DNA of 64,000 bases from Chryseobacterium pennipullorum (lineage in GTDB: Bacteria; Bacteroidota; Bacteroidia; Flavobacteriales; Weeksellaceae), in assembly GCF_003384725.1 (NCBI RefSeq), contig NZ_QNVV01000003.1, positions 186,001 to 250,000 of the forward strand. Direction: 5' to 3'. Under the pieces are notes generated by a model. The model did no database searches. It had not been told where the DNA came from and saw only the letters and a list, made by a program, of their open reading frames with translations. This document shows, in pieces, positions 34,845-44,574 of the stretch (position 1 is the first letter of the stretch; each line of letters opens with the position of its first letter). The position numbers and the translations under genes were made by a program.

Positions 34845-36785
34845 ATGAAATATATCCTTTTCATAATCACCTTCTTCAGTTGTGCAGCTAAGGCACAGGT
34901 TGTTGATACCATAAAGACTCAAAAGCTTCAGCAAAAACAAGAAGATACACTGGTCATAGACTCAGGAAAGAAAGATTCTTTAAAAATTTTCAAACCAACC
35001 ATTAACGATTATCAGTTTCAGACCCAGTTTGCAGAAAAGAAAGTTTTTGATACGGTCATGACTTTTGATAAAACCTATATATTTTCTCAGTATAACAATA
35101 ATGACAACTTCGGAAGAATACAACCTGCCAATATAGGAGCAGGATTTAATCCGCTTGTTTTTGAAGTGAATGCAGAGCAGAATTTATCTTTGCTGCCCTC
35201 CAATAAATCCTATATGATTCTTGGGGCCAATGATATCAAATACTATGATGTAAAAACCCCTACTGCTACGTTCATTTATCATAATGCCTTGAGAAATGGG
35301 GCAGCATTAAGATCTACCTATACTCAGAACATTGGCAAAAGATTCAATTTTGCTCTTGAGTACATGGGACTTCGTTCTCAGGGACTGTATAGAAATTCAC
35401 TGGCGTCCAATAATAACACCGTATTTTCAGGACACTATATTTCAAAAAGCGGTAAGTATGAGCTTTTTGCGCACTATCTTCACCAGAATGTAAACAATCA
35501 GGAAAGTGGTGGGATCACAGAAGATAACCTGTTTCAGAATGGTGACAGTAATTACAGTAACAGGCAGAATGCCCAGGTTTACCTGGCATCTACGAGTTCA
35601 CAGTTTTCTTACAGGAGATATTATCTGAGTCATCAGTTTACCCCATTCAATTCGGAAAAATTCCCGTTCAGCGTCAGACACACGATTTTTCATCAGGGAA
35701 ATAAATATTTTTATAATCAGGGAGCGCTGGAAACTAAGTGGTACAGTGCACCTGCTGACCTTGTCAATGGTTTTCCGCTCACTACCAAAAAGTATTCTGA
35801 TAATCTCAGCAATACGCTAAGTCTGGTTTTCAATAATGAAAAGTTCAAACTGGATGCCGGAGTTCGTTACCAGATGATTAAATTCGGGATAAGAGATATG
35901 GTTGTAGTGAACGGTGTGCCATTTCCAGGTGAACTTAAAGAAAACAGAATAGGAGCAGTGGGAAATCTAGAGGTAAAGCTTTGGGATAAAATTCAGCTGA
36001 ATTCATTTTTAGAGTTTTCCAACGGAAGCCAGTTCAAAAGTTATCTTAGAACCACAAATAATCTGAAGTTTGAACCCATCAAAGATTATTTTGTCAATGC
36101 TAAAGTGAATTTCCAAAGTGCTTACCCGTCTTTCAATTACCTGCTGAATACTTCTGTGTACAGAAATTTCAACTATTACCTTGAAAATGCAAAGAATCAA
36201 TCAGTAATGGAAGTGGGAGGGAGCATCAACCTGAAGTGGTTTAAAACAGAAATTTTTGCCAATTATTTCAGAATTGATAATTATGCTTATTTTGACAGCA
36301 ACGGAACTCCGAAGCAGAGTGCAAACTCCTTGAATATTTCTCAGATCGGAGGTGACGCAACATTCAGCTATGGTAAATTTCATTTGAATACGAGGCTCCA
36401 TTTTCAAAATACCCTGACTAATAAAAACCTGCTTCCACTGCCTGGCTTTATCGGTAGAGCCAATATTTTCTATCAGACTCAGGCTTTTAAAAAAGCAGCG
36501 GAAATTCAGGCTGGTCTTAAAATTTATTATTTCTCTAAGTTTGCTTCCAGAGATTATTTTCCGGTTCTTAATGAATATATTCTTCCCAATGCAGACGCAT
36601 TTTCAATCGGTGGACAGCCTATCCTGGATCTTTATATCAATATGAAAGTTAAGAAAATGTTCTTTTTCATAGAAGGACAGCAAATAGGAACTGTTATTTC
36701 CAACAATAAAGCATACGCATTTCCACATTATCCGGTGTACGACTTCAGATTAAACATTGGGATTGTGTGGTATTTGTTCAACTAA
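34845..36785 (+). CDS. putative porin (Bacteroidetes outer membrane beta-barrel)
   Basis: 646 residues with a signal peptide (ILFIITFFSCAAKAQ), a short Lys/Asp-rich linker, and then alternating aromatic and polar strands to the C-terminus (YDFRLNIGIVWYLFN), the usual ending of an outer-membrane barrel. The layout, including KTYIFSQYNNNDNFGRIQPANIGAGFNPLVF, matches the family annotated as putative porin in Flavobacteriia. No plug or TonB box is present. Substrate is unknown. The 3' end lies 13 bases before the preferred bshC start. Confidence 0.82.
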   Translation: MKYILFIITFFSCAAKAQVVDTIKTQKLQQKQEDTLVIDSGKKDSLKIFKPTINDYQFQTQFAEKKVFDTVMTFDKTYIFSQYNNNDNFGRIQPANIGAGFNPLVFEVNAEQNLSLLPSNKSYMILGANDIKYYDVKTPTATFIYHNALRNGAALRSTYTQNIGKRFNFALEYMGLRSQGLYRNSLASNNNTVFSGHYISKSGKYELFAHYLHQNVNNQESGGITEDNLFQNGDSNYSNRQNAQVYLASTSSQFSYRRYYLSHQFTPFNSEKFPFSVRHTIFHQGNKYFYNQGALETKWYSAPADLVNGFPLTTKKYSDNLSNTLSLVFNNEKFKLDAGVRYQMIKFGIRDMVVVNGVPFPGELKENRIGAVGNLEVKLWDKIQLNSFLEFSNGSQFKSYLRTTNNLKFEPIKDYFVNAKVNFQSAYPSFNYLLNTSVYRNFNYYLENAKNQSVMEVGGSINLKWFKTEIFANYFRIDNYAYFDSNGTPKQSANSLNISQIGGDATFSYGKFHLNTRLHFQNTLTNKNLLPLPGFIGRANIFYQTQAFKKAAEIQAGLKIYYFSKFASRDYFPVLNEYILPNADAFSIGGQPILDLYINMKVKKMFFFIEGQQIGTVISNNKAYAFPHYPVYDFRLNIGIVWYLFN

Positions 36786-36798
36786 AAAACAGTACAGG

Positions 36799-38385
36799 TT
36801 GAAAACAATTAATAAAATACCATTTAACGATATAGGAAGCATCCCTCAATTGGTAAAAGATTTTTTAAATCAAAAAATTGAAGGTTTTGAACAGAAGATA
36901 TTCTCTTTGGATCATTTCAAAGAGCAGCTTCATCTTAAAACGGACTCTTTTGCCTCAGCACAAAGAAATATACTTTCTGAGGTGCTTGAAGAACAGCTTT
37001 CCGATTTAAACCTTTCTTCTAAACAAAAGACGCATCTGGAGCATCTTAAGCTTCCCAACACCGTTACCATTACAACCGGCCACCAGCTGAATCTTTTTTC
37101 AGGACCTGTCTTCTTTGTCTATAAAATATTACAGACCATAAAGACCTGTTCTTATCTTAAAGAAAATTTTCCGGATTTTAACTTTGTTCCGGTGTACTGG
37201 ATGGCATCCGAGGACCATGATTTTGCAGAAATCAATCATTTTAAAACAGAAAATAATTATTACGAGACCCATGAAAAGTCAGGTGGCCCCGTGGGAAGAA
37301 TTGAGATCAGCGGTACCTATTTTATTTCTGAGTTTGAAAAAGAATTCAAAGATTCCATTTTTGGAACAGAATTGATTCTAATGCTCAAAGAAGCATATCA
37401 GCCGGGAAACACGCTTACACAGGCTATTAAAATTCTAGTCAACCGTCTGTTTTCAGAATTTGGGCTTTTGATTGTAGATGGTGATTCCAGCGCGCTTAAA
37501 AGTCAGATGAAAGAAATATTCAGAAATGAACTTCTTCAATTTGGTTTACAAAAAGCCTCACAAGATAAAGTAGATTTTCTGACAGAGAAATATGGTAAAG
37601 TACAGGTGAATCCCCGCGAAATCAATTTGTTCTATCTTTCTGAGACCAGAGACAGGATTGAATTCGACGGGCAGAAATATATCGTTGTAGATACCGATAT
37701 CCGGTTTACAGAGGAGGAAATCCTGGCAGAACTGGAGAATCATCCTGAGAGATTCAGTCCCAATGCATTAATGCGTCCTGTATACCAGGAAAAAGTACTT
37801 CCCAATCTTGCTTATATCGGAGGTAATGCCGAGATCATGTACTGGCTGGAATTGAAAGACTATTTCTCAGCAGTCAATATTCCTTTTCCAATCCTGATCC
37901 CGAGAAATTCTATGCTCTTTCTAAAGGAAAAAACAGTGAAGAAGATTGAAAAGCTGAATCTTAAAATAGAAGATTTCTTCCAAAATTTTACCGTGATTAC
38001 CAATCATAAAATTTTGAAGGATAATGTGACCCTGCAATTACTGGAAGAGCAGGAAGGGGTATTGATCAACAATTTTTCAACATTAAAAACTTCAGCAGAA
38101 GCTACTGATAGATCTTTTGGAAATCTGGTAAAAGCGGAGGAAGTAAGACAACTCAACTCTTTTAAGAGAATGAAGAAACGTCTGCTGCATGCTGAAAAAA
38201 TAAAACAGAATGAGTTGCTGGAAAGGCTAGAGAATCTATTTTTAGATGTTCATCCGGCTAAAACCTGGCAGGAAAGGGTATACAATTTTAGTGTGTTCTT
38301 TTCAGATTACGGGTATTCATGGCTTGAAAATTGTTTGGAAGAAATGGTGGTTCAAGAATCCAAATTAATAATTGTTGCCATTTAA
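36799..38385 (+). CDS. bshC: bacillithiol biosynthesis cysteine-adding enzyme BshC
   Basis: About 528 residues from the TTG at 36799 (MKTINKIPFNDIGSIPQLVKDFL). An in-frame ATG at 36757 would overlap the porin gene by 29 bases and add residues (GLCGICSTKKQYR) that do not look like the family. The body carries the BshC hallmarks: TITTGHQLNLFSGPVFFVYKI, PVYWMASEDHDFAEINHF, NALMRPVYQEKVLPNLAYIGGNAEIMYWLELK and FPILIPRNSMLF. BshC adds cysteine to glucosaminyl-malate in the last step of bacillithiol synthesis; the other bsh genes are not in the window. Confidence 0.93.
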   Translation: MKTINKIPFNDIGSIPQLVKDFLNQKIEGFEQKIFSLDHFKEQLHLKTDSFASAQRNILSEVLEEQLSDLNLSSKQKTHLEHLKLPNTVTITTGHQLNLFSGPVFFVYKILQTIKTCSYLKENFPDFNFVPVYWMASEDHDFAEINHFKTENNYYETHEKSGGPVGRIEISGTYFISEFEKEFKDSIFGTELILMLKEAYQPGNTLTQAIKILVNRLFSEFGLLIVDGDSSALKSQMKEIFRNELLQFGLQKASQDKVDFLTEKYGKVQVNPREINLFYLSETRDRIEFDGQKYIVVDTDIRFTEEEILAELENHPERFSPNALMRPVYQEKVLPNLAYIGGNAEIMYWLELKDYFSAVNIPFPILIPRNSMLFLKEKTVKKIEKLNLKIEDFFQNFTVITNHKILKDNVTLQLLEEQEGVLINNFSTLKTSAEATDRSFGNLVKAEEVRQLNSFKRMKKRLLHAEKIKQNELLERLENLFLDVHPAKTWQERVYNFSVFFSDYGYSWLENCLEEMVVQESKLIIVAI

Positions 38386-38404
38386 TTTTAAAGAAGTATT
38401 TTTG
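38375..38404 (+). promoter_or_regulatory. promoter of the LysM/periplasmic-binding protein gene
   Basis: TTG at 38375-38377 and TATTTTTG at 38397-38404, 19 bases apart, match the Bacteroidetes consensus. The -33 element lies just inside the bshC 3' end. The gene starts 20 bases downstream. Confidence 0.6.
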
Positions 38405-38423
38405 TAAATTATAATTATCGAAT

Positions 38424-40352
38424 ATGATAAAGAGGTTTTTTATTCTATCCAGTTTATGTATGGTTTTGGGAGTTTCAGCCCAGAAATCACATACCGTTGT
38501 ACAAGGTGATAATCCTTACAATATTGCTAAAAAGTATGGAATAACTGTAGATGAATTGCTGAAGCTAAACCCTAAACATAAAGATGGTAAGCTTGCTATT
38601 GGTGATGTTTTAATGATTAAGTCAGAAAAAACAGCAACTCCGGTGGTTACAAAAACAGCGACTGCTGAAAAAGTAAATACGGGAGCAGGTGCTGTGGGGA
38701 CCATCGTTTTACAGCCCAAGCAAACCATTTACGGAATTACAAAACAATATAGAATTTCTGAAACTGATCTGAGAAAACTAAATCCTGAACTGGATTCTCA
38801 CATGAAGATCGGAGATGAGATTACATTACCTCTCGCCAGCATAAAAAAATATGGAGGCGCACAACAGGTGGCAGTGGCAGAAAAACCTGCTGAAGTTCCT
38901 GTGGAAAAGACAGTAACTGCTCCTGTGGCCGCTGTAGAAGGGGAAAACTATGTGATACAAGCTAAAGATAATTATTATAGAATTACAAAACAGTTTGGAA
39001 TCAGCCAGCAGGACCTTTTTGCTTTGAATCCGGGATTGGAAGAAAAAGGATTGAAACCTGGTGATACCATTACAATAAAAAAATCCGCCACAGCTGTTGT
39101 TACTGAACCTGTGCACTCCAAAGTAAAAGTAGAGTCAGGGAATGAAAAGTCCTCTTCTGTTTCCCATGTGGCAACGGGAGATGATTATGTAACATATACT
39201 GTTCAGCAGGGAGATACTGTATTCTCTATTGTTAATAAATTTGGAGTTTCCATTGATGAACTTATTGCGCTTAACCCTGATCTGTCACAAGGATTGAAAA
39301 CAGGAATGGTGCTAAAAATCAAAAAGCAGGATGCTGCCTATGTAAAGAAAAGTGGTGATGCCCTGAGCGTTATACTGATGCTTCCGTTTGGGTACAGTAC
39401 CAATGAAACGCAATACAGAGCAATGGCCCTTGACTTTTTGACAGGAGCTAAGCTTGCCATTGAAAGAAATGCCAGAGGCGGACAGAAACTGGATATCAAA
39501 GTAGTGGATTCCGGAAATGAATCTTCATTTAAAAATTCGCTTACCCAGATCAATCCTGATAATACAGACCTGATCATTGGACCTTTCTTTAAATCCAATG
39601 TTATTGACGTTCTCGATTTTACAAAAAATCAGAAAATTCCGGTGGTGGCTCCTTTTGCCAATACACCCGAGCTGTACAATTACAGCAACCTGATTATAGT
39701 AGAAACCAATAATCAGACGTATGCTGATAAAATTGTTGAAGAAGTAAAAGGGGTATATTCTGATCAGAAAATATATATCGTTGCAGACTCTAAAAAAGAA
39801 AATGCAAATTACATCAAAGCAGGCCTTGAAAAGGCGGTGAAAAATCCTAATATTGTGATTGTCAATTCTCCGGCGGATATTCAGCTGGATCAGAACATGA
39901 TGACGGGGCAGGCTGCTCCTGTTATTGCGGTTCTGGCCAATGATGATATGGGGGAGGCTTTTGCCAACAAAGTAATTGCTCTTTCCAAAGAAGCTCAGGG
40001 AGTAAAAGCATTCAGTATGTTCTATTCTCCGGTTTTTGAAAAGAAAGTAGATGAGCTGAGCCAGGCCAATCTGGTTTATCTGATGGACAGAAAAATCAAT
40101 ACTGACGGAAGCTTTGAGAAAGAAATTTTAGCAGCGTATAAAAGCAAATACTGTAAAACGCCTCCGAAGTATGCGATAGTAGGTTTTGATGTGGTGAATG
40201 ATATGTTGACCAGAGAAAACAAAAAAGGAGAAATCTTTAAACAGATGAATAAAGTTCAGACTCAACTTGCCACAAAATTTGAGTTTGTAAAATCTAAAGC
40301 GAACGGAGCCTATGTAAATACAGGGTATCGAGTAATCAGGTTGGTACCATAA
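38424..40352 (+). CDS. LysM-repeat protein with periplasmic-binding (ABC substrate-binding-like) domain
   Basis: 642 residues. A signal peptide (FILSSLCMVLGVSAQ) is followed by four LysM modules at roughly residues 22-66, 92-138, 172-217 and 252-297 (HTVVQGDNPYNIAKKYGI, QTIYGITKQYRISETDL, YRITKQFGISQQDLFALNPGL, YTVQQGDTVFSIVNKFGV). A type-1 periplasmic-binding fold comes next (SVILMLPFGY, LDFLTGAKLAIERN, DLIIGPFFKSNVIDVLDF). LysM anchors it to peptidoglycan. The binding-protein fold resembles LpoA-like and amino-acid-binding proteins, so a role in cell-wall control or sensing is possible but not shown. The combination occurs in Bacteroidetes genomes. Confidence 0.88.
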   Translation: MIKRFFILSSLCMVLGVSAQKSHTVVQGDNPYNIAKKYGITVDELLKLNPKHKDGKLAIGDVLMIKSEKTATPVVTKTATAEKVNTGAGAVGTIVLQPKQTIYGITKQYRISETDLRKLNPELDSHMKIGDEITLPLASIKKYGGAQQVAVAEKPAEVPVEKTVTAPVAAVEGENYVIQAKDNYYRITKQFGISQQDLFALNPGLEEKGLKPGDTITIKKSATAVVTEPVHSKVKVESGNEKSSSVSHVATGDDYVTYTVQQGDTVFSIVNKFGVSIDELIALNPDLSQGLKTGMVLKIKKQDAAYVKKSGDALSVILMLPFGYSTNETQYRAMALDFLTGAKLAIERNARGGQKLDIKVVDSGNESSFKNSLTQINPDNTDLIIGPFFKSNVIDVLDFTKNQKIPVVAPFANTPELYNYSNLIIVETNNQTYADKIVEEVKGVYSDQKIYIVADSKKENANYIKAGLEKAVKNPNIVIVNSPADIQLDQNMMTGQAAPVIAVLANDDMGEAFANKVIALSKEAQGVKAFSMFYSPVFEKKVDELSQANLVYLMDRKINTDGSFEKEILAAYKSKYCKTPPKYAIVGFDVVNDMLTRENKKGEIFKQMNKVQTQLATKFEFVKSKANGAYVNTGYRVIRLVP

Positions 40353-40393
40353 TGATTTATTCCCGTTTCAAAGGATATTGTTAACATTATAGT

Positions 40394-40401
40394 TATATTT
40401 G
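40394..40401 (+). promoter_or_regulatory. promoter -7 element for fabD
   Basis: TATATTTG matches TAnnTTTG exactly, 20 bases before the fabD ATG. The expected -33 TTTG is not clear. Confidence 0.45.
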
Positions 40402-40421
40402 CATAATATTTAATTCAATAC

Positions 40422-41300
40422 ATGAAAGCACTTGTATTTCCCGGGCAGGGTTCTCAGTTTGTAGGAATGGGAAAAGAGTTGTATGATTCCAGAAAAGATA
40501 TTAAAGATCTGATGGAATCTGCCAATGAGATTTTAGGTTTCGACATTCTTTCCATTATGTTTAACGGTACCGATGCGGATCTTAAGAAAACAGAGGTTAC
40601 CCAGCCTTCAATATTTATACATTCAGTAGCAGCATTAAAAGCAGTAAACGGTCTTGGCGCTGAAATGGTAGCAGGACACTCTTTAGGAGAATTCTCTGCA
40701 TTGGTTGCCAATGGCGTTTTATCTTTTGATGACGGTTTGAAGCTGGTATCAGAAAGAGCTAAGGCGATGCAGGATGCTTGCGATGCCAATCCAAGTTCGA
40801 TGGCAGCGATCTTAGGCTTAGACGATGCTAAGGTAGAAGAAATCTGTGCTCAAATCAGTGGCATAGTAGTTCCTGCCAATTATAACTGTCCCGGACAGTT
40901 GGTGATCTCAGGAGAAACTCCTGCTGTAGAAGAGGCTTGTGCAAAACTGAAAGAGGCAGGGGCGAAAAGAGCACTGTTGCTTCCGGTAAACGGGGCTTTT
41001 CATTCACCATTGATGCAACCGGCACAGGAAAGACTGGCGGCAGCTATTGAAAAAACAAAATTCAGAAAAGCAACCATTCCTGTCTATCAGAATATAACGA
41101 CTACTGCAGTAACCAATCCGGATGAGATCAAACAAAACCTGATCGCTCAGCTTACGGGGCCTGTAAAGTGGACGCAGTCCGTTCAGAATATGATTAAAGA
41201 CGGTGCTTCCAACTTTGTGGAAGTAGGACCGGGAAAAACCCTTCAGGGATTGATCAAAAAAATTGACGGATCGGTAGAAGCTGCCTCCGCCATTTTATAA
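40422..41300 (+). CDS. fabD: malonyl-CoA:ACP transacylase
   Basis: 292 residues, normal for FabD. It opens ALVFPGQGSQFVGMGKELY and has the nucleophile Ser87 in AGHSLGEFSALVANGVLSF, the catalytic His in PVNGAFHSPLMQPA, and the ending FVEVGPGKTLQGLIKKI. It transfers malonyl from CoA to ACP for fatty acid elongation in the cytoplasm. The neighbouring GHMP kinase follows after six bases. Confidence 0.96.
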   Translation: MKALVFPGQGSQFVGMGKELYDSRKDIKDLMESANEILGFDILSIMFNGTDADLKKTEVTQPSIFIHSVAALKAVNGLGAEMVAGHSLGEFSALVANGVLSFDDGLKLVSERAKAMQDACDANPSSMAAILGLDDAKVEEICAQISGIVVPANYNCPGQLVISGETPAVEEACAKLKEAGAKRALLLPVNGAFHSPLMQPAQERLAAAIEKTKFRKATIPVYQNITTTAVTNPDEIKQNLIAQLTGPVKWTQSVQNMIKDGASNFVEVGPGKTLQGLIKKIDGSVEAASAIL

Positions 41301-41306
41301 AAAAAT

Positions 41307-42212
41307 ATGAGCGCGATTTTTTCACCGGGTAAGCTTATGCTTACATCAGAATATTTCGCAATCGATGGAGCTCTTGTCTTAGCGGTACCTACCAGGCTAG
41401 GACAAGAGTTTTTCTTTGAAGAAAACGACGATGAAAGATCTTTGATTCTTTGGAAAGCTTACCATCAGAATACATTATGGTTAACAGCTGTTATTGATTA
41501 TGAAAAATGGCAGGTTCTGGAAACCAATATTCCTTCGGCCGCTGCATTTATTCTTAAAACATTACAAAATGTTCAGCAGCTTTCGACACTTAAATTCAAA
41601 GATAACCTTACTTACCACTTAAAAACCAATCTTCAGTTTCCTGCGGATTATGGACTCGGAAGCAGTTCTACTTTAATGAACAATCTGGCGGAATGGGCCC
41701 AGATCGATCCTTTTCATCTGAATGCTGTCAGTTTGGGAGGCAGCGGTTATGATATTGCTGTTGCAAAAGAAAAATCTGCCGTGCTTTTTCAAAGCAAGCC
41801 GGAAATTGCATATGAAAAGGTAAATTTTGATCCTTCCTTTAAAGATGAACTGATCTTTATCCATTTGAATCAGAAACAGGACAGCCGTGAAGGAATCAAT
41901 TTATATAAGTCCAAAACCAAGTATCCTGAATTGGTTAATGAATTTTCGAATATCACAAAGAAAATTTTGTTATGCAGTGAATTGGATAATTTTTCGGAAT
42001 TAATGATGATTCATGAGAGGAAAATTGCCGATTTTCTTGAAATTCCTACAGTTAAAGAAAAAATATTCCCTGACTGCCCTTCTTTTGTCAAAAGTTTGGG
42101 GGCATGGGGCGGAGATTTTGTAATGAGTGCCAAATTTGGGGGCTTTAAAGACTATTTTTCGGAGAAAGGTTTTACAACTATTTTTGAGTGGGAAAATATA
42201 ATTAATTTATAA
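41307..42212 (+). CDS. GYDIA-family GHMP kinase
   Basis: 301 residues. The N-terminal SPGKLMLTSEYFAIDGALVLAVPT and the ATP-binding motif YGLGSSSTL near residue 117 define a GHMP kinase. The segment GGSGYDIAVAKEKSAVLF contains the GYDIA motif that names this Bacteroidetes subfamily. Members of the superfamily phosphorylate small molecules such as mevalonate or homoserine; the substrate of this subfamily is not clear to me. It is co-transcribed with fabD. Confidence 0.88.
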   Translation: MSAIFSPGKLMLTSEYFAIDGALVLAVPTRLGQEFFFEENDDERSLILWKAYHQNTLWLTAVIDYEKWQVLETNIPSAAAFILKTLQNVQQLSTLKFKDNLTYHLKTNLQFPADYGLGSSSTLMNNLAEWAQIDPFHLNAVSLGGSGYDIAVAKEKSAVLFQSKPEIAYEKVNFDPSFKDELIFIHLNQKQDSREGINLYKSKTKYPELVNEFSNITKKILLCSELDNFSELMMIHERKIADFLEIPTVKEKIFPDCPSFVKSLGAWGGDFVMSAKFGGFKDYFSEKGFTTIFEWENIINL

Positions 42213-42296
42213 TCAATATTTTACGATCCTGTTTTTTTATTTGTCATTCTGACTTATATCAGTATATTTAAACCACCTTTAACAAATAATTAATAT

Positions 42297-42304
42297 TATT
42301 TTTG
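42297..42304 (+). promoter_or_regulatory. promoter -7 element for pckA
   Basis: TATTTTTG matches TAnnTTTG, 35 bases before the pckA ATG. The -33 region only shows CTTTAA, so the match is partial. Confidence 0.45.
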
Positions 42305-42339
42305 TTGAAGTCAATAAAGAAATAGAAAATATAAGTAAA

Positions 42340-43956
42340 ATGAAAAACACTAAAATCATCCAGGATTTAGAGAAATTAGGGATTAAAGGAAACTTTGAAG
42401 TAGTGTACAATCCTTCTTATGAGGAATTATACCAGGCTGAAGTTTCTTCTGAAAATCAGGGATTTGAGAAAGCTGAACTTACAGAATCTGGCGCGGTATC
42501 AGTAAAAACAGGAATTTTCACAGGTCGTTCACCTAAAGACAGATATATTGTTCAGGATGATGTTACAAGAGATACTATTTTCTGGGATGGTAAAGTAAAT
42601 TTACCGACTACAGCAGAAATTTTCGGGTCTTGTAAAGAACTAGTGCTGAACCAGCTTGCTGAATCTAAAAAGATTTACGTAGTAGATACATTCTGCGGAA
42701 CGAATGCGGATACAAGACTTAAAGTAAGATTTATCGTTGAAGTAGCATGGCAGGCACATTTTGTGACTAATATGTTCATTCGTCCTTCTCACTATGAGCT
42801 TGAAAACTTTGGAGAGCCAGATTTCACAGTAATCAACGGTTCTAAAACAACAAACCCGAACTGGGAAGCTCAAGGATTGAATTCTGAAAACTTCATCATG
42901 TTCAACCTTACTGAAAAATTACAGATCATTGGTGGTACTTGGTACGGAGGTGAAATGAAAAAAGGGATGTTTGCTATGATGAACTATTACCTTCCGTTAA
43001 AAGGTATGGCTTCCATGCACTGTTCTGCTAACGTAGGAGAAAAAGGTGATGTAGCTTTATTCTTTGGTCTTTCAGGAACAGGAAAAACCACTTTGTCTGC
43101 GGATCCGAAAAGATACCTTATCGGTGATGATGAGCATGGTTGGGATAACAATGGAGTATTCAACTATGAAGGTGGATGTTATGCTAAAGTGATAGATTTA
43201 TCAGAAGAAAAAGAACCGGATATCTTCGCTGCAATCAAAAGAGATGCGCTTCTTGAAAACGTTGTTGTAAACAATGGAGTAGCAGATTATACAGACGGAT
43301 CTATCACGGAAAATACAAGGGTTTCTTATCCTATTTATCATATCAACAAAATTGTATTGCCTTCTAAAGCAGGACATGCCAAGAAGATTGTTTATCTGTC
43401 TGCAGATGCATTCGGGGTACTTCCTCCGGTTTCTATCCTCAATGAAGATCAGGCACAATACCACTTCCTTTGTGGATATACTTCAAAATTAGCAGGTACT
43501 GAAAGAGGAATCACTGAACCTCAGCCTTCTTTTTCACCTGCATTCGGGGAAGCATTCCTTACCCTTCACCCAACCATGTATTCTAAAACATTGATTGGTA
43601 AAATGCAGGAGCATGGAGCTAAAGCGTATTTAGTGAACACAGGTTGGAATGGTACCGGAAAGAGAATTTCTCTTAAAGATACAAGAGCGATCATTGATGC
43701 TATCATCGATGGTTCTATTGATAATGCTCCTAAAACTCAGGTTCCAATCATGAACCTTGAGATCCCAACTGAATTACCAAACGTTTCTACAGGTATTTTA
43801 GATCCTAGAGATACGTATGAGAACGCTTCAGAGTGGGAAGAGAAAGCAAAAGATCTTGCTTCAAGATATATCAAAAACTTTGAGCAGTACTGTGATACTG
43901 AGGAAGGTAAAAAATTAGTTGCTTCAGGGCCTCAATTACAGGAACAGACTATCTAA
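42340..43956 (+). CDS. pckA: phosphoenolpyruvate carboxykinase (ATP)
   Basis: 538 residues, normal for the ATP-dependent enzyme. It shows [12 protein letters not shown], the P-loop-like kinase motif [15 protein letters not shown] near residues 240-253, and the PEPCK signature [25 protein letters not shown]-terminal [16 protein letters not shown] is also typical. It converts oxaloacetate and ATP to PEP, CO2 and ADP in gluconeogenesis. It is a single-gene unit with its own terminator. Confidence 0.97.
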   Translation: MKNTKIIQDLEKLGIKGNFEVVYNPSYEELYQAEVSSENQGFEKAELTESGAVSVKTGIFTGRSPKDRYIVQDDVTRDTIFWDGKVNLPTTAEIFGSCKELVLNQLAESKKIYVVDTFCGTNADTRLKVRFIVEVAWQAHFVTNMFIRPSHYELENFGEPDFTVINGSKTTNPNWEAQGLNSENFIMFNLTEKLQIIGGTWYGGEMKKGMFAMMNYYLPLKGMASMHCSANVGEKGDVALFFGLSGTGKTTLSADPKRYLIGDDEHGWDNNGVFNYEGGCYAKVIDLSEEKEPDIFAAIKRDALLENVVVNNGVADYTDGSITENTRVSYPIYHINKIVLPSKAGHAKKIVYLSADAFGVLPPVSILNEDQAQYHFLCGYTSKLAGTERGITEPQPSFSPAFGEAFLTLHPTMYSKTLIGKMQEHGAKAYLVNTGWNGTGKRISLKDTRAIIDAIIDGSIDNAPKTQVPIMNLEIPTELPNVSTGILDPRDTYENASEWEEKAKDLASRYIKNFEQYCDTEEGKKLVASGPQLQEQTI

Positions 43957-43970
43957 TAGTTGCTCATAGC

Positions 43971-44009
43971 ATACAAAAGCCTCATCAATGATGAGGCTTT
44001 TGTATTTTT
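43971..44009. terminator. intrinsic terminator between convergent pckA and aroQ
   Basis: A 15-base-pair perfect stem (ATACAAAAGCCTCAT/ATGAGGCTTTTGTAT, loop CAATG) followed on the plus strand by ATTTTTG. The A-rich 5' side can also serve the minus-strand aroQ transcript. Confidence 0.88.
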
Positions 44010-44136
44010 GTTCGAACAGATGTAGCCAATGTATTTATATTAAATCTTATCCTTTATTTTCATGAATCATTTTCTAATGGTCAATATGCATCTGTGAAAA
44101 TCTGTGCGATCTGTGGGAAAGATATAAATTCTAAAA

Positions 44137-44544
44137 CTATTTCAAACTTAAGATAGCCAATCTATAGCCGTCCATTCCAAAACCTGATACAACGGCATCC
44201 GTGCTGGCTGCTGTTACAGATTTCTGCCTGAATTCCTCTCTCTTGTAGATGTTACTGATATGGACTTCCACTTTCGGTTTTTGAATGTTTTTCAAACAAT
44301 CAGCAATCGCATAAGAATAATGGGTGAAAGCTCCCGGATTCATCACTACAGCATCAAAATCATCTTCCTGAAGTCTGTTAATAAGCTCTCCTTCAATATT
44401 GGATTGATAGTATTTTAATTCATAGGTATGAAACTCGGATTTTAAATTTTCCAAATAGCTTTCCATGGAAATCGTTCCATAGATTTCAGGTTCTCTGGTG
44501 CCTAAAAGGTTCAGGTTAGGCCCGTTTATAATCAAAACTTTCAT
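44137..44544 (-). CDS. aroQ: 3-dehydroquinate dehydratase, type II
   Basis: 135 residues, slightly short for AroQ (about 145) but with all key parts: VLIINGPNLNLLGTREPEIYG with the catalytic Tyr in EPEIYG, the GELINRLQ segment, MNPGAFTHYSYAIADCL, and VEVHISNIYKREEFRQKSV with the catalytic His. It removes water from 3-dehydroquinate in the shikimate pathway. It lies 30 bases after the AraC-type regulator gene and has its own -7 element. Confidence 0.95.
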   Translation of the reverse strand: MKVLIINGPNLNLLGTREPEIYGTISMESYLENLKSEFHTYELKYYQSNIEGELINRLQEDDFDAVVMNPGAFTHYSYAIADCLKNIQKPKVEVHISNIYKREEFRQKSVTAASTDAVVSGFGMDGYRLAILSLK

Positions 44545-44558
44545 ATAAAAAATTTACC

Positions 44559-44566
44559 CAAAGATA
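44559..44566 (-). promoter_or_regulatory. promoter -7 element for aroQ
   Basis: The minus strand reads TATCTTTG, matching TAnnTTTG, 14 bases before the aroQ start. The -33 region falls in the regulator gene and shows no TTTG. Confidence 0.35.
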
Positions 44567-44574
44567 AATATTTT

